In this document: positions 17,023 to 25,646 of the stretch, in pieces
Numbering within the stretch: position 1 is the first letter of the stretch
How the letters are laid out: every line of letters starts with the position of its first letter
Source: Chloroflexota bacterium
GTDB taxonomy: Bacteria > Chloroflexota > Dehalococcoidia > JACPQD01
Reading direction: 5' to 3'
DNA: 45,824 bases
NCBI GenBank assembly: GCA_016190665.1
Contig: JACPQD010000037.1
Span: 1 to 45,824, forward strand
The notes under the pieces: model-generated
Databases searched by the model: none
What the model was told of the DNA's origin: nothing
Seen by the model: only the letters and a program-made list of their open reading frames with translations
Position numbers and translations under genes: made by a program

Positions 17023-18456
17023 ATGGAATCATTGGTCCAGATAGGTCCAACCAGCTTCCTCGACGAGGGCGTGGACCGCGTAATCAAGGTGACGCGGGAC
17101 GATGCTCGTTTGTCCGGACTGCTGCTGGCTGTCTACAGTTGGAGCGAGGCGACGGCAGGGCGCTCCTACCGTCCCTCAGTGGAGGGGCGCGTGAAAGGGC
17201 CCGACTATGAGTTCGCCGGGGGACTCTATATCCCGCCGGACCCGCGATACTACAGCGATACCCGCATCAAGGTGGCACAGCTCCGGACTCAGGACGCTCC
17301 CTTCAAGGATGTCGATATCCTGGAGCAGGTCCTGAAGCCTTGTCAGGCGGCGGGCCTGAAGGTCTACGCCGCGCTCTGGCTCCTTGGCGAGCCGGACTAC
17401 GCCGACAAGCTGGACCCGGTGCTCCACGCAGGGACCGAGGTCGATGCCTGGGGGCAGCCGGTGGACAAAGTCTTTCCGCATAAGTGGCTGGTACGTCCCA
17501 TCATCCGGCACTGCTTCAACAACCCGGACTACCGCGGCTTTCACCGTGGGCTGGTCGAGAACCTTCTTCGCAACTACCCCCTCGATGGGCTGATGATCGC
17601 GCCTCATGAGCGATACGGCCCCGTCGAGACAGTCCTGATTTCCGGCACTGTCCCCACGTGTTTCTGCCCTAACTGCGTGGCTAAGGGCAAGGCGAGAGGC
17701 ATCGACGCAGACGCGGCGGCGAGGGGTCTCCAACAGCTTCACGAGTTCGCCAAACAGGCGCGCAGCGAGGCCTACCAGCGACCTCTGGACGGCCATTTCA
17801 CCAGTTTGTTGCGGCTCCTGCTAGCCAACCCTGAGGTTCTGGCCTGGGAGAAGCTGTGGTACGAGTCGGCGGAGGAGTACGTCAAGGACTTGTACTCGAT
17901 GGCGAAGCAAACTCGCCCGGAAGCCCAGGTCGGGCTGCACGTCTGGCAAGGGGCAAGCTGGGCCCTTTTCCACCGCGCCGAGGTTTCCTACGAGCGGCTG
18001 GCGGAATGCGCCGACTGGATCAAACCCGTGCTATACGATTCCCCAGCCGGGATCCGGTTTGTCACCACCTACGCCAGGCCCTGCCACCAGACCATGCTGC
18101 GCGACCTCGACTTTGAGGAGGTTGTCAGGCTGCTTCTTCGCATCACTGGACAGGAGCCGGCCGCGAACTCCGAGGCGCTGGCCCGCATCGGATTCGGCCC
18201 CTCGTACATCGAGCGGGAGACTGCCAGAGCGGTGGCGGCAGTGCAGGGGAAAGCGTCCATTTATCCGGGGTTGGGTATTGACGTAGAGCCTCCGCCGAAC
18301 TCAGGGCTGGAGTACCCTGAGCAGTCGGCTGAGGACATCGAGGCCGGCGTTAGGGCGGCCAGGAGGGGTGGCGCAGAGGGCGTGGCCCTCTCAGTAAACT
18401 ACTCGCAGATGCGAGACAGCAGCCTCCGGGCGGTGGGACGCGCACTTTCGTCCTGA
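17023..18456 (+). CDS. Putative TIM-barrel hydrolase-like protein, copy 1
   Basis: 477 residues, no signal peptide. Sequence features suggest a glycoside-hydrolase-like barrel: alternating strand/helix pattern, KDVDILEQVLKPCQAAGLKVYAALWLLGEPDY (residues about 90-122), YPLDGLMIAPHERYGPVE (about 185-200), CFCPNCVAKGKARG (about 212-225, two Cys pairs in CFCPNC), and GLHVWQGASWALFHR (about 305). The Cys-containing segment after the DGLM strand resembles that of putative glycoside-hydrolase-like families from memory. It may act on a sugar, glycoside or cyclic compound brought in by the adjacent binding protein. Its paralogue starts 46 bases downstream. AAGGAGAG precedes the ATG. Catalytic residues and substrate are not established. 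Confidence 0.65.
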   Translation: MESLVQIGPTSFLDEGVDRVIKVTRDDARLSGLLLAVYSWSEATAGRSYRPSVEGRVKGPDYEFAGGLYIPPDPRYYSDTRIKVAQLRTQDAPFKDVDILEQVLKPCQAAGLKVYAALWLLGEPDYADKLDPVLHAGTEVDAWGQPVDKVFPHKWLVRPIIRHCFNNPDYRGFHRGLVENLLRNYPLDGLMIAPHERYGPVETVLISGTVPTCFCPNCVAKGKARGIDADAAARGLQQLHEFAKQARSEAYQRPLDGHFTSLLRLLLANPEVLAWEKLWYESAEEYVKDLYSMAKQTRPEAQVGLHVWQGASWALFHRAEVSYERLAECADWIKPVLYDSPAGIRFVTTYARPCHQTMLRDLDFEEVVRLLLRITGQEPAANSEALARIGFGPSYIERETARAVAAVQGKASIYPGLGIDVEPPPNSGLEYPEQSAEDIEAGVRAARRGGAEGVALSVNYSQMRDSSLRAVGRALSS

Positions 18457-18502
18457 GGCGGCACCGCGTGGCGACGAGCGCTGATATGGGATAGGGAGGG
18501 CG

Positions 18503-19936
18503 ATGGAAGGTCTCGTCCAAATAGCCCCCTACAGTTTCATCGATGAAGGCATCGACCGGGTTATTCAGATGACCCGCGACTACGCCAGGCTCTCCGGATT
18601 GGTCCTCTTCACCTATAGCTGGAGCAAGATAACCGCCTTCCGCTCCAGTCGGCTTGTCGAAGGCCATCCCCAACCCCCCAGTTACGACTTCCGCGGCGGC
18701 CTCTACACACAGGCCCACTCCGAGCACTATCGCGGGAGTCCCTTTGGAGCGGAACAACTCAGGACCCGGGACGCCGCGTTCAAGGATGTCGACATCCTGG
18801 CGCGGGTCTTGAAACCCTGCCAGCAGGCCGGACTCAAGGTATATGCAGGTCTGCACATGGACGGGGAACCGGACTATGTGCAGGAGCTTGCTCCCGGTTT
18901 TCGCGCCTGTTCGGAGGTGGATGCCTGGGGCGAACCGCTGGGTGTAGTGGCCTCGCATGGGTGGCGGCTCAGCCCTTTTCTCAAGCACTGCTTTAACAAC
19001 CCCGACTATCGCGCCGTTCACCGCGCGCTGGTGAAAGACCACCTCCAGAGCTACCCGCTCGACGGCCTGATGCTGCTCGTTCACGAGCGGTTCGGGCCTA
19101 TCGAGAACACCCTCATTTTTGGCGGGCGGCCGACCTGCTTCTGCGGACACTGTGTCGCCAAAGCCAGGACGCGTGGCATCGACGTTGAAGCGGCGCGCTC
19201 TGGCCTGCGGCAGCTTTACGAATTTGCCACTCGCGTGAGGAGCGAGACTTATCATGTGCCCAACGATGGACATTTCACCACCTTAATGAGGCTTCTTCTC
19301 GCATATCCGGAAGTCCTGGCCTGGGAGAAGCTCTGGCGGGAGTCGGTAGAAGAGTACCTGAAGGAGCTCTACGGTGCAGCGAAGGAAGTTCGCCCTGAGG
19401 CGCCTGTCGGGCTGCACGTCTGGCAAGGCGCAAGCTGGGGACTCTTCCACCGCTCCGAGACTTACTATGGCCAACTGGCCGACTGCGCGGATTGGCTGAA
19501 GCCGGTGGTCTATGAGATACCTTCCGGCGTGAGATTGCTCAGCACCTATGCCAGGCCCTGCCAGCAGACGATTCTGAGGGACCTGGACTTTGAGCAGGTC
19601 GTGGCGCTACTGGTACGGATCATGGGGCTGGAAGCTCCCGCTGATTCGGGTGCGCTGGCGCGGGACGGGCTCGGCGTTCCCTATATCGAAAAGGAGACAG
19701 CGAGGGCCGTTGCGGCGACCGCCGGAAAGACGGCCCTCTACCCTGGCCTGGGCATAGACGTTGAACCTCCGCCGGGGATGCAGTATCCGAGCCAGTCAGC
19801 CGAGGATATCCAAGCGGCAATTGCGGCCGCGAAAAGGGGTGGGGCCAAGGGATTCGTTCTCTCGGTGAACTACGCCCAGATGCGAGAGAGCAGCCTGCGG
19901 GCCGTCGGACGCGCCCTGCGGAAGGAACAACTGTGA
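18503..19936 (+). CDS. Putative TIM-barrel hydrolase-like protein, copy 2
   Basis: 477 residues, exactly the length of the preceding paralogue and colinear with it from first to last residue (EGLVQIAPYSFIDEGIDRVIQMTRD versus ESLVQIGPTSFLDEGVDRVIKVTRD). The key segments are kept: KDVDILARVLKPCQQAGLKVYAG, YPLDGLMLLVHERFGPIE, CFCGHCVAKARTRG and GLHVWQGASWGLFHR. The second Cys pair has changed context (FCGHC for FCPNC). Tandem duplication is evident and both copies appear intact, so they may form a heteromer or have split substrates. GGGAGGG precedes the ATG. This is the last gene of the island; 237 bases without a gene follow. Confidence 0.65.
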   Translation: MEGLVQIAPYSFIDEGIDRVIQMTRDYARLSGLVLFTYSWSKITAFRSSRLVEGHPQPPSYDFRGGLYTQAHSEHYRGSPFGAEQLRTRDAAFKDVDILARVLKPCQQAGLKVYAGLHMDGEPDYVQELAPGFRACSEVDAWGEPLGVVASHGWRLSPFLKHCFNNPDYRAVHRALVKDHLQSYPLDGLMLLVHERFGPIENTLIFGGRPTCFCGHCVAKARTRGIDVEAARSGLRQLYEFATRVRSETYHVPNDGHFTTLMRLLLAYPEVLAWEKLWRESVEEYLKELYGAAKEVRPEAPVGLHVWQGASWGLFHRSETYYGQLADCADWLKPVVYEIPSGVRLLSTYARPCQQTILRDLDFEQVVALLVRIMGLEAPADSGALARDGLGVPYIEKETARAVAATAGKTALYPGLGIDVEPPPGMQYPSQSAEDIQAAIAAAKRGGAKGFVLSVNYAQMRESSLRAVGRALRKEQL

Positions 19937-20133
19937 CTGGTAGGGTTGCGACTACAGCGTCTCGTGCCACGGGCATCATCTCGCGGAGTATGCCAACACG
20001 GTTGCCCGCTGTCCTGGCAGTTGTCTAGCTGACCTCGGGCCATCAGCGAGTGCTGACTCACTAATCCACCATCTTGTCTGCTGGACGACGAATTGGTGAC
20101 TTTTCCTGACCTGAATTAACGAACTTGATGCCA

Positions 20134-20162
20134 TTGACTTGACCCATGGCCTATGCTATCAT
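20134..20162 (+). promoter_or_regulatory. Possible promoter of the TauE/SafE gene
   Basis: TTGACT (20134-20139), 17 bases, TATCAT (20157-20162). Transcription would start near 20169, only about 5 bases before the chosen ATG at 20174, which has no visible ribosome-binding site. This suggests a nearly leaderless message. The remaining 19937-20133 shows nothing else recognisable. Confidence 0.4.
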
Positions 20163-20173
20163 GCTGACAACGT

Positions 20174-20956
20174 ATGAATGGGCTGACCAGGTTACGTACT
20201 TTTTCCATCCTAACTGGCGCGGCTATGGGGACGATGGCTGGGCTCCTGGGTGTGGGGGGCGGTATAGTTGCCGTGCCCATGTTGACCGGCTTCCTGGCCC
20301 TCACGCAGCACGAGGCGCACGGCACATCTCTAGCTGCGATGGTCCCCGCAGCAGTCTTTGCAGTAACGCAATACGCATCCAATAGCAACGTCGATTGGAG
20401 CGTGGCGGCCACCATGGCAATGGGCAGCGTATTCGGCGTGGGGTTTGGCTGCAGGCTGTGTATGAGGATTCCGGCGCGCCAGCTGCGGCGCGCCTTTGGT
20501 TTTTTTGTGCTCGTAGTGGCGGCGCGATTGCTGGTGGGAAGCTGGGGGGAGGGAACTCAGTGGGCTGTCTTCTCGGCCACTGAAGCAAGTGAGCCTGTCA
20601 TGACTCTGGCCCTGGCTTTGGCCACGGGCGTTGCTGCCGGGGTGCTAGCCGGATTGCTTGGCATCGGCGGCGGCATCGTAATGATTCCAGCCATGGTTTT
20701 GTTGCTGGGCCTCGACCAGCATTTGGCCCAAGGCGTCTCACTGGCGGTGGTGGCGGTGACGGCCACCGTGGGCGCTTTTGAACATTATCGTCTGGGCAAC
20801 GTGAAACTGGACAGGGCGATATGGATTGGCCCGGCCGCCGCAATCTTCGGCCTGGGAGGAGCCTGGCTGGCCGGTTCGCTGGATCAGCAGCTCTTGCAGA
20901 GGCTTTTCGGAGTCCTCCTTTTGTTCGTAGGCGGCAAAATGGCTTCAGGGAGATAA
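20174..20956 (+). CDS. TauE/SafE family sulfite/anion exporter-like membrane protein
   Basis: 260-residue polytopic membrane protein with two related halves. Each half has the glycine-rich family repeat: GTMAGLLGVGGGIVAVPMLT at about 18-37 and GVLAGLLGIGGGIVMIPAMV at about 155-175. About eight membrane helices are expected, in line with the family's usual 250-270 residues. Members move sulfite, sulfoacetate, taurine breakdown products or other small anions across the inner membrane; this one's substrate is not predictable. It stands alone between the metabolic island and the housekeeping genes, with its own likely promoter and a hairpin after it. Confidence 0.9.
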   Translation: MNGLTRLRTFSILTGAAMGTMAGLLGVGGGIVAVPMLTGFLALTQHEAHGTSLAAMVPAAVFAVTQYASNSNVDWSVAATMAMGSVFGVGFGCRLCMRIPARQLRRAFGFFVLVVAARLLVGSWGEGTQWAVFSATEASEPVMTLALALATGVAAGVLAGLLGIGGGIVMIPAMVLLLGLDQHLAQGVSLAVVAVTATVGAFEHYRLGNVKLDRAIWIGPAAAIFGLGGAWLAGSLDQQLLQRLFGVLLLFVGGKMASGR

Positions 20957-20966
20957 TTAGGCCCGG

Positions 20967-20997
20967 GACTGACTCGATTTTGGAAACCGAGTCAGTC
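20967..20997 (+). terminator. Hairpin after the exporter gene
   Basis: GACTGACTCG and CGAGTCAGTC form a perfect 10-bp stem extended by TTT/AAA after one mismatch; the loop is TGG. The core ATTTTGGAAAC matches the hairpin family seen at 16917 and 34118. A long T tract is lacking. Confidence 0.6.
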
Positions 20998-21025
20998 TGA
21001 CGAAATGATATCGGGAGACTAATCT

Positions 21026-21628
21026 GTGTCTACAATGGAGGAACTCAATAGAGATATAGGGGCTTGCCAGAGGTGCGATCTGGCCAGGCATCGTGCGCGC
21101 GTCGTGCCTGGAGAGGGGCCGGCGGATTCTGTGGTGCTTTTTATCGGCGAGGCGCCTGGCTTCCACGAGGACCAGCAAGGTCGGCCCTTTGTTGGCCCGG
21201 CAGGCCAGTTTCTGAACCAACTCCTGATTCTGGCCGGCCTCCGGCGGGAACAAGTATTCATCTGCAACGTCATCAAATGCCGCCCGCCGGAGAATCGAGA
21301 CCCTTTGCCCACCGAGATTCAAGCCTGTCGACCCTGGCTTGACCGCCAGATCGAGCTTATCGAGCCGAAAGTCGTGGTGACACTGGGACGGTATTCGATG
21401 GCCCGTTATTTCCCGGGGGCCGCTATGTCCAAGGTGCATGGCAAGCACATCAAGCGCGATGGCATTGTCTATTTCGCCATGTATCACCCGGCGGCGGCGC
21501 TGCATCAGCAGAGCCTGCGCAAGGCGATGGAACAGGATGCCTTGACGCTGAAGCAAGTGCTTTCGCAACTGGAGCCGGCGTCGGCGGGCCCCGGGGAGCC
21601 TGAGTCCAGGCAGTTGAGCATGTTTTGA
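21026..21628 (+). CDS. Uracil-DNA glycosylase, family 4 (Fe-S)
   Basis: 200-residue DNA repair enzyme that removes uracil from DNA. Motif 1 GEAPG with the following HEDQQGRPFVGPAG matches family 4. Four Cys suit the [4Fe-4S] cluster: the CQRC pair near residues 14-17, the Cys in CNVIKCRPPENR, and the Cys in EIQACRPWL. The C-terminal motif is YHPAAAL. The start is a GTG at 21026 with GGGAG upstream; an ATG at 21035 is an alternative. The gene is followed 16 bases later by the RNase J gene, and the two are probably in one operon with ftsK and the carboxyltransferase. Confidence 0.94.
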   Translation: MSTMEELNRDIGACQRCDLARHRARVVPGEGPADSVVLFIGEAPGFHEDQQGRPFVGPAGQFLNQLLILAGLRREQVFICNVIKCRPPENRDPLPTEIQACRPWLDRQIELIEPKVVVTLGRYSMARYFPGAAMSKVHGKHIKRDGIVYFAMYHPAAALHQQSLRKAMEQDALTLKQVLSQLEPASAGPGEPESRQLSMF

Positions 21629-21644
21629 TTGCTGTGAGGAGCGA

Positions 21645-23303
21645 ATGGCCAAAGAGCGGCTGAAAGTTATCCCCCTGGGAGGCCTGGGGGAGATCGGCAA
21701 GAACATGACGGCGCTGGAGTACGGCGATGACATCATGGTGGTCGATGCCGGTCTCATGTTTCCTGAGGAGGAGATGCTGGGGGTCGACCTGGTCATACCC
21801 GATATCACCTACCTCCTTGAGAACCAGGGCAAGATCCGGGGTATAGTCATAACCCACGGTCACGAGGATCATACTGGCGCGCTGCCTTACATCTTGCCGC
21901 GTCTGAAGGCTCCGGTGTATGCCACGCCACTCACTCATGGATTGATCTCGGTCAAGCTGAAAGAGCAAAAGGCTCTCCACGGGGCCAAGCTCAATGTATT
22001 TCAGTCTGGCAGTGAGATCGTCCTGGGCAAATTTCGCGTGAATCCCTACCACGTTAGCCATAGCATACCCGACGCAGTGGGGTTGGTGATTCAGACGCCC
22101 GTGGGCGTGGTCGTCTACAGTGGAGACTTCAAGCTGGACTATACGCCCGTGGATGGGAAGCCCACAGACTTTGCCAAGCTGGCTCGGTTGGGGGCCGGCG
22201 GCGTGCTTCTGCTTCTCAGTGATTCTACCTACGTGGAGGAACCAGGATATACGCCCTCGGAGAGGATAGTCGGCGAGTCCCTGGACCGCATTATGGGGGA
22301 TGCGCCGGGCCGCGTCATAGTGGCCACCTTCGCTTCGCTCATCTCGCGGATTCAGCAAGTGATAGATGCTGCCGAGAAGCATGGGAAGCGGCTTTTCATT
22401 GTAGGGCGCAGCATGTCCGACAACGTCCAGATGGCCAGGGAGTTGGGCTACCTCCGCATATCTCCAGACATGTTGGGCAAGATTGAAGAGCTTCGCAGGC
22501 TCCCGCCCGACAAAGTCGCCATAATACTCACGGGAACCCAGGGCGAGCCGACCTCCGCCCTCGTGCGCATGGCAAACCGGGACCATCCGCATCTTCGCGT
22601 CCTGAAGGGCGACACCATAGTTGTCTCCGCTTCGCCGATCCCAGGCAATGAGGCGGTCATCAGCCGGACTCTGGATAACCTGTTCCGGGAGGGAGCGCAG
22701 GTCCTCTATAGCAGGGTGGCCACGGTGCACGTTCACGGGCATGGCAGCCAGGAGGACCTGAAGATGATGATGAGCCTGGTGAAGCCGCGGTTCTTCGTGC
22801 CGATCCATGGGGAATACCGTCATCTGGTGTTGCACACGAAGCTGGCCCAGTCCCTGGGTATACCCGCCAGCAACACCTTCGTCATGGAGGACGGTGACGT
22901 GCTGGAAGTGAGCTCCAAGTCGGCGAAGGTGGTGGGCAAAGTGTCCTCCAACTCGGTTTACGTGGACGGGCTCGGGGTAGGGGATATCGGCAACGTGGTT
23001 CTGCGTGACCGCCGCCTGCTTTCCCGAGATGGTTTTCTCATTGTGATCATCGCCATCGATAAGAAACTGGGCAGCATCTCCGGTCGCCCGGACATCTTGT
23101 CGAGGGGCTTTGTCGACCCCAGCGAAGCAGACGCCCTGTACGAGGAGTGCCGGCGACTGGTCATCAAGGCGCTCGATCGGGGAGGGGAGAGGCTCGCCGA
23201 GTCCTCCTTCGTGAGCTCGAAAGTGAAAGATACGCTGGGCAAATTCGTTTATGAGCAGACCAAGCGGCGTCCCATGATATTGCCGGTGGTTATGGAGGTA
23301 TAG
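21645..23303 (+). CDS. rnj: Ribonuclease J
   Basis: 552-residue metallo-beta-lactamase/beta-CASP ribonuclease with 5'-3' exonuclease and endonuclease activity in RNA decay and maturation. The zinc site motif HGHEDH is at residues 71-76, followed by ARLGAGGVLLLLSDSTYVEEPGYTPSE, the beta-CASP segment TFASLISRIQQVIDAAEKHGKRLFIVGRSM, and VHVHGHGSQEDLKMMM / PRFFVPIHGEYRHL near 365-400. A C-terminal domain of about 100 residues completes the normal length. GAGGAG precedes the ATG. Spacing to ftsK is 12 bases. Confidence 0.96.
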   Translation: MAKERLKVIPLGGLGEIGKNMTALEYGDDIMVVDAGLMFPEEEMLGVDLVIPDITYLLENQGKIRGIVITHGHEDHTGALPYILPRLKAPVYATPLTHGLISVKLKEQKALHGAKLNVFQSGSEIVLGKFRVNPYHVSHSIPDAVGLVIQTPVGVVVYSGDFKLDYTPVDGKPTDFAKLARLGAGGVLLLLSDSTYVEEPGYTPSERIVGESLDRIMGDAPGRVIVATFASLISRIQQVIDAAEKHGKRLFIVGRSMSDNVQMARELGYLRISPDMLGKIEELRRLPPDKVAIILTGTQGEPTSALVRMANRDHPHLRVLKGDTIVVSASPIPGNEAVISRTLDNLFREGAQVLYSRVATVHVHGHGSQEDLKMMMSLVKPRFFVPIHGEYRHLVLHTKLAQSLGIPASNTFVMEDGDVLEVSSKSAKVVGKVSSNSVYVDGLGVGDIGNVVLRDRRLLSRDGFLIVIIAIDKKLGSISGRPDILSRGFVDPSEADALYEECRRLVIKALDRGGERLAESSFVSSKVKDTLGKFVYEQTKRRPMILPVVMEV

Positions 23304-23315
23304 GGGGCGCGCCGG

Positions 23316-25646
23316 ATGTCCAAGCAGAGGGTCAGCTCCAGCCGGGTGCGCCAGAGGGCGCGGCCTTCTCACCGGAGGCAAGTGGCCTGGCGGCGCCTTC
23401 TGCCCATCCTGTCCTCAAAGTTCGTCCTCGGCGCTTGTCTTATCGGCGTGGCCGCCTTCCTCGTCATGACCTTTGGCCCCATGGTTCTCGCGGCCATTGT
23501 GCTGGTGCTAACTGCTGTCGGAGAGGCGCTGGCCGAGTTCTTTGGCTTGGGTGTCGTCCTCCTTATCGCGCTACTCTTCGTCGTTAGCTGGCTCGCGTGG
23601 CGACGTCAGTTTCTGCGCTCACTCAGGTGGTGGGACCGTTGGGTAGCGGCTCTGGCCTTCGGGGCGGCGCTTTTCGGGCTGGCCGCCTTCTTCGGCGGCG
23701 AATCTCTTCCCTCTTCCGGCTCTTCATTAATCAAGAAAAGCGCTGGCGGGCTCCTGGGGCAAGCCATTATCGGCGCTCCGTCCCTCGCCGGATTCCTCAG
23801 AGTGATGATTCTTGGCCTGCTGGGAGTTATTGTCCTGTGGCCGCGTCAGACCTGGAGGCTGAGCTCCGACGGAAGCAGGAGACTGTATTCCCGTTCGCGG
23901 ATGTTGCTGCCTGAGATTGCCGCCCGGGCCAAGGCGCTAGCCGCGATGATATCGGGAGCGTGGCAGGCCAGACGCGTGGCTGTGGCTGGGGCGGCGCCGG
24001 AGCCTGTTGAGGCTTCCGCCATGCCGGCGGCTTTCCCCGATCCGATTATGCGCGCTGGCGCGCCCGTGGAAACCGCCGGTTCCGATGAAACCGCAGGAGA
24101 AGTGATCATGGCGGCGCCGTCCGGCGAGGGGTGGCAACTGCCGCCCTATGATATCGCGGACAGGGCGCCCGAGACTGAGCTGAGCCCCTCCGACGCCGAG
24201 GCGCGCGCCAGGAAGATAGAGGAGGCCCTGGCGAGCTACGGCGTGGATTCCAAGGTGGTGCAGGTCAACTCCGGTCCGGCCATAACCCAATTCGGCGTGG
24301 AGCCCGGTTGGGATATCAAGTACAAGGTCGTCAAGGAGCGGGACGCGGATGGGCGCATCAGGCTGGACAGGGACGGCAATCCGAGGGAGCATCGTGAGGA
24401 GGTCTCACGGACCAGGGTGAAAGTGGAGCGGATCACCTCATTGACCAACGACCTGGCCCTGGCTTTGGCTGCCCCCACGGTGCGCATCGAGGCGCCCGTC
24501 CCCGGCAAAGCGCTGGTGGGCATAGAGGTGCCCAATATTTCCACCGGGCTGGTGAGCCTCAGGAGCGTGATTGAGAGCACGGCCTTCCAGAGGGCGCGGG
24601 CGAGGTCGAAGCTCGCCATGGCGCTGGGCAAAGGGGTCTCAGGCGAGGCGGTAGTCGGCGATTTAGCCAGGATGCCGCACTTGCTCATCGCCGGGGCCAC
24701 GGGGAGCGGCAAGAGCGTCTGCATCAATTCCACAATCGCCTGTCTGCTGATGCACACCTCCCCCGACGAAGTGCGCTTCCTTATGATCGACCCCAAGCGC
24801 GTGGAGCTGGTCTCTTTCAACAATATCCCTCATCTGCTGGCGCCCGTAGTGGTGGAGATGGAGCAGGTGGTAGGGATATTGCGCTGGGTGACCAAGGAGA
24901 TGGACCGCCGCTATGTCAGGCTGGCCTCAGCGGGGGCGCGGAACATCGAAGCCTACAACCGGAGTCCGAAGGCCTCGAAGCCCATGCCCTACCTGATAGT
25001 GATTATCGATGAGCTTGCCGACTTAATGATGGTGGCGCCCTACGAGGTCGAGCGCACCATCTGCCGCCTGGCGCAACTGGCACGGGCCACGGGCATACAC
25101 CTTATTATCGCCACGCAGCGGCCGTCGGTGGATGTGGTCACGGGGCTTATCAAAGCCAACTTCCCGACTCGCATCGCCTTTGCCGTCACGTCTCAGGTGG
25201 ACTCGCGCACCATACTGGATATGGCTGGGGCGGAGAAACTTCTCGGGCAGGGGGACATGCTCTACATGCCTACCGATGCCGCCAAGCCCAAGCGGTTGCA
25301 GGGCTGCTTCGTGTCCGACCAGGAGATCGAAAGGCTGGTGAAGTTCTGGAGCGGCGACAGATGGGCCAGTTTGCGCCCAGCTCAATTCACCGAGGAGCTT
25401 GCCCAGGCCGTGGCCATGGAGGAGACTGGCGCTGATGACGCCCTCATGGAGAAGGCCCGGAAGCTGGTAGCAGAATCCGGTCATGTCTCGACTTCCCTGT
25501 TGCAGCGGAGACTCCGCATCGGTTACCCCCGGGCGGCCCGCCTGATGGAGGCTTTGGAAGAGGAAGGAACGGTGGAGCCCAGGGATCGTAAGTCGCGCGA
25601 CCCCTTGGCGGCGAGCGATGAAGAGGGAGAGGGTGATATGCCGTGA
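23316..25646 (+). CDS. ftsK: DNA translocase FtsK/SpoIIIE
   Basis: 776-residue septal DNA pump. The N-terminal 165 residues contain about four membrane helices. A Pro/Ala-rich linker to about 270 follows, then the alpha domain, then the RecA-like beta domain with Walker A GATGSGKS at 460-467 and Walker B VIIDELADLMM with Asp565-Glu566. The C-terminal 65 residues form the winged-helix gamma domain (STSLLQRRLRIGYPRAARLMEALEEEG) that reads KOPS-like polar motifs. An insert with acidic and basic repeats (KERDADGRIRLDRDGNPREHREEVS) lies near residues 340-365. The stop overlaps the GTG start of the next gene by four bases, implying translational coupling. Confidence 0.96.
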   Translation: MSKQRVSSSRVRQRARPSHRRQVAWRRLLPILSSKFVLGACLIGVAAFLVMTFGPMVLAAIVLVLTAVGEALAEFFGLGVVLLIALLFVVSWLAWRRQFLRSLRWWDRWVAALAFGAALFGLAAFFGGESLPSSGSSLIKKSAGGLLGQAIIGAPSLAGFLRVMILGLLGVIVLWPRQTWRLSSDGSRRLYSRSRMLLPEIAARAKALAAMISGAWQARRVAVAGAAPEPVEASAMPAAFPDPIMRAGAPVETAGSDETAGEVIMAAPSGEGWQLPPYDIADRAPETELSPSDAEARARKIEEALASYGVDSKVVQVNSGPAITQFGVEPGWDIKYKVVKERDADGRIRLDRDGNPREHREEVSRTRVKVERITSLTNDLALALAAPTVRIEAPVPGKALVGIEVPNISTGLVSLRSVIESTAFQRARARSKLAMALGKGVSGEAVVGDLARMPHLLIAGATGSGKSVCINSTIACLLMHTSPDEVRFLMIDPKRVELVSFNNIPHLLAPVVVEMEQVVGILRWVTKEMDRRYVRLASAGARNIEAYNRSPKASKPMPYLIVIIDELADLMMVAPYEVERTICRLAQLARATGIHLIIATQRPSVDVVTGLIKANFPTRIAFAVTSQVDSRTILDMAGAEKLLGQGDMLYMPTDAAKPKRLQGCFVSDQEIERLVKFWSGDRWASLRPAQFTEELAQAVAMEETGADDALMEKARKLVAESGHVSTSLLQRRLRIGYPRAARLMEALEEEGTVEPRDRKSRDPLAASDEEGEGDMP

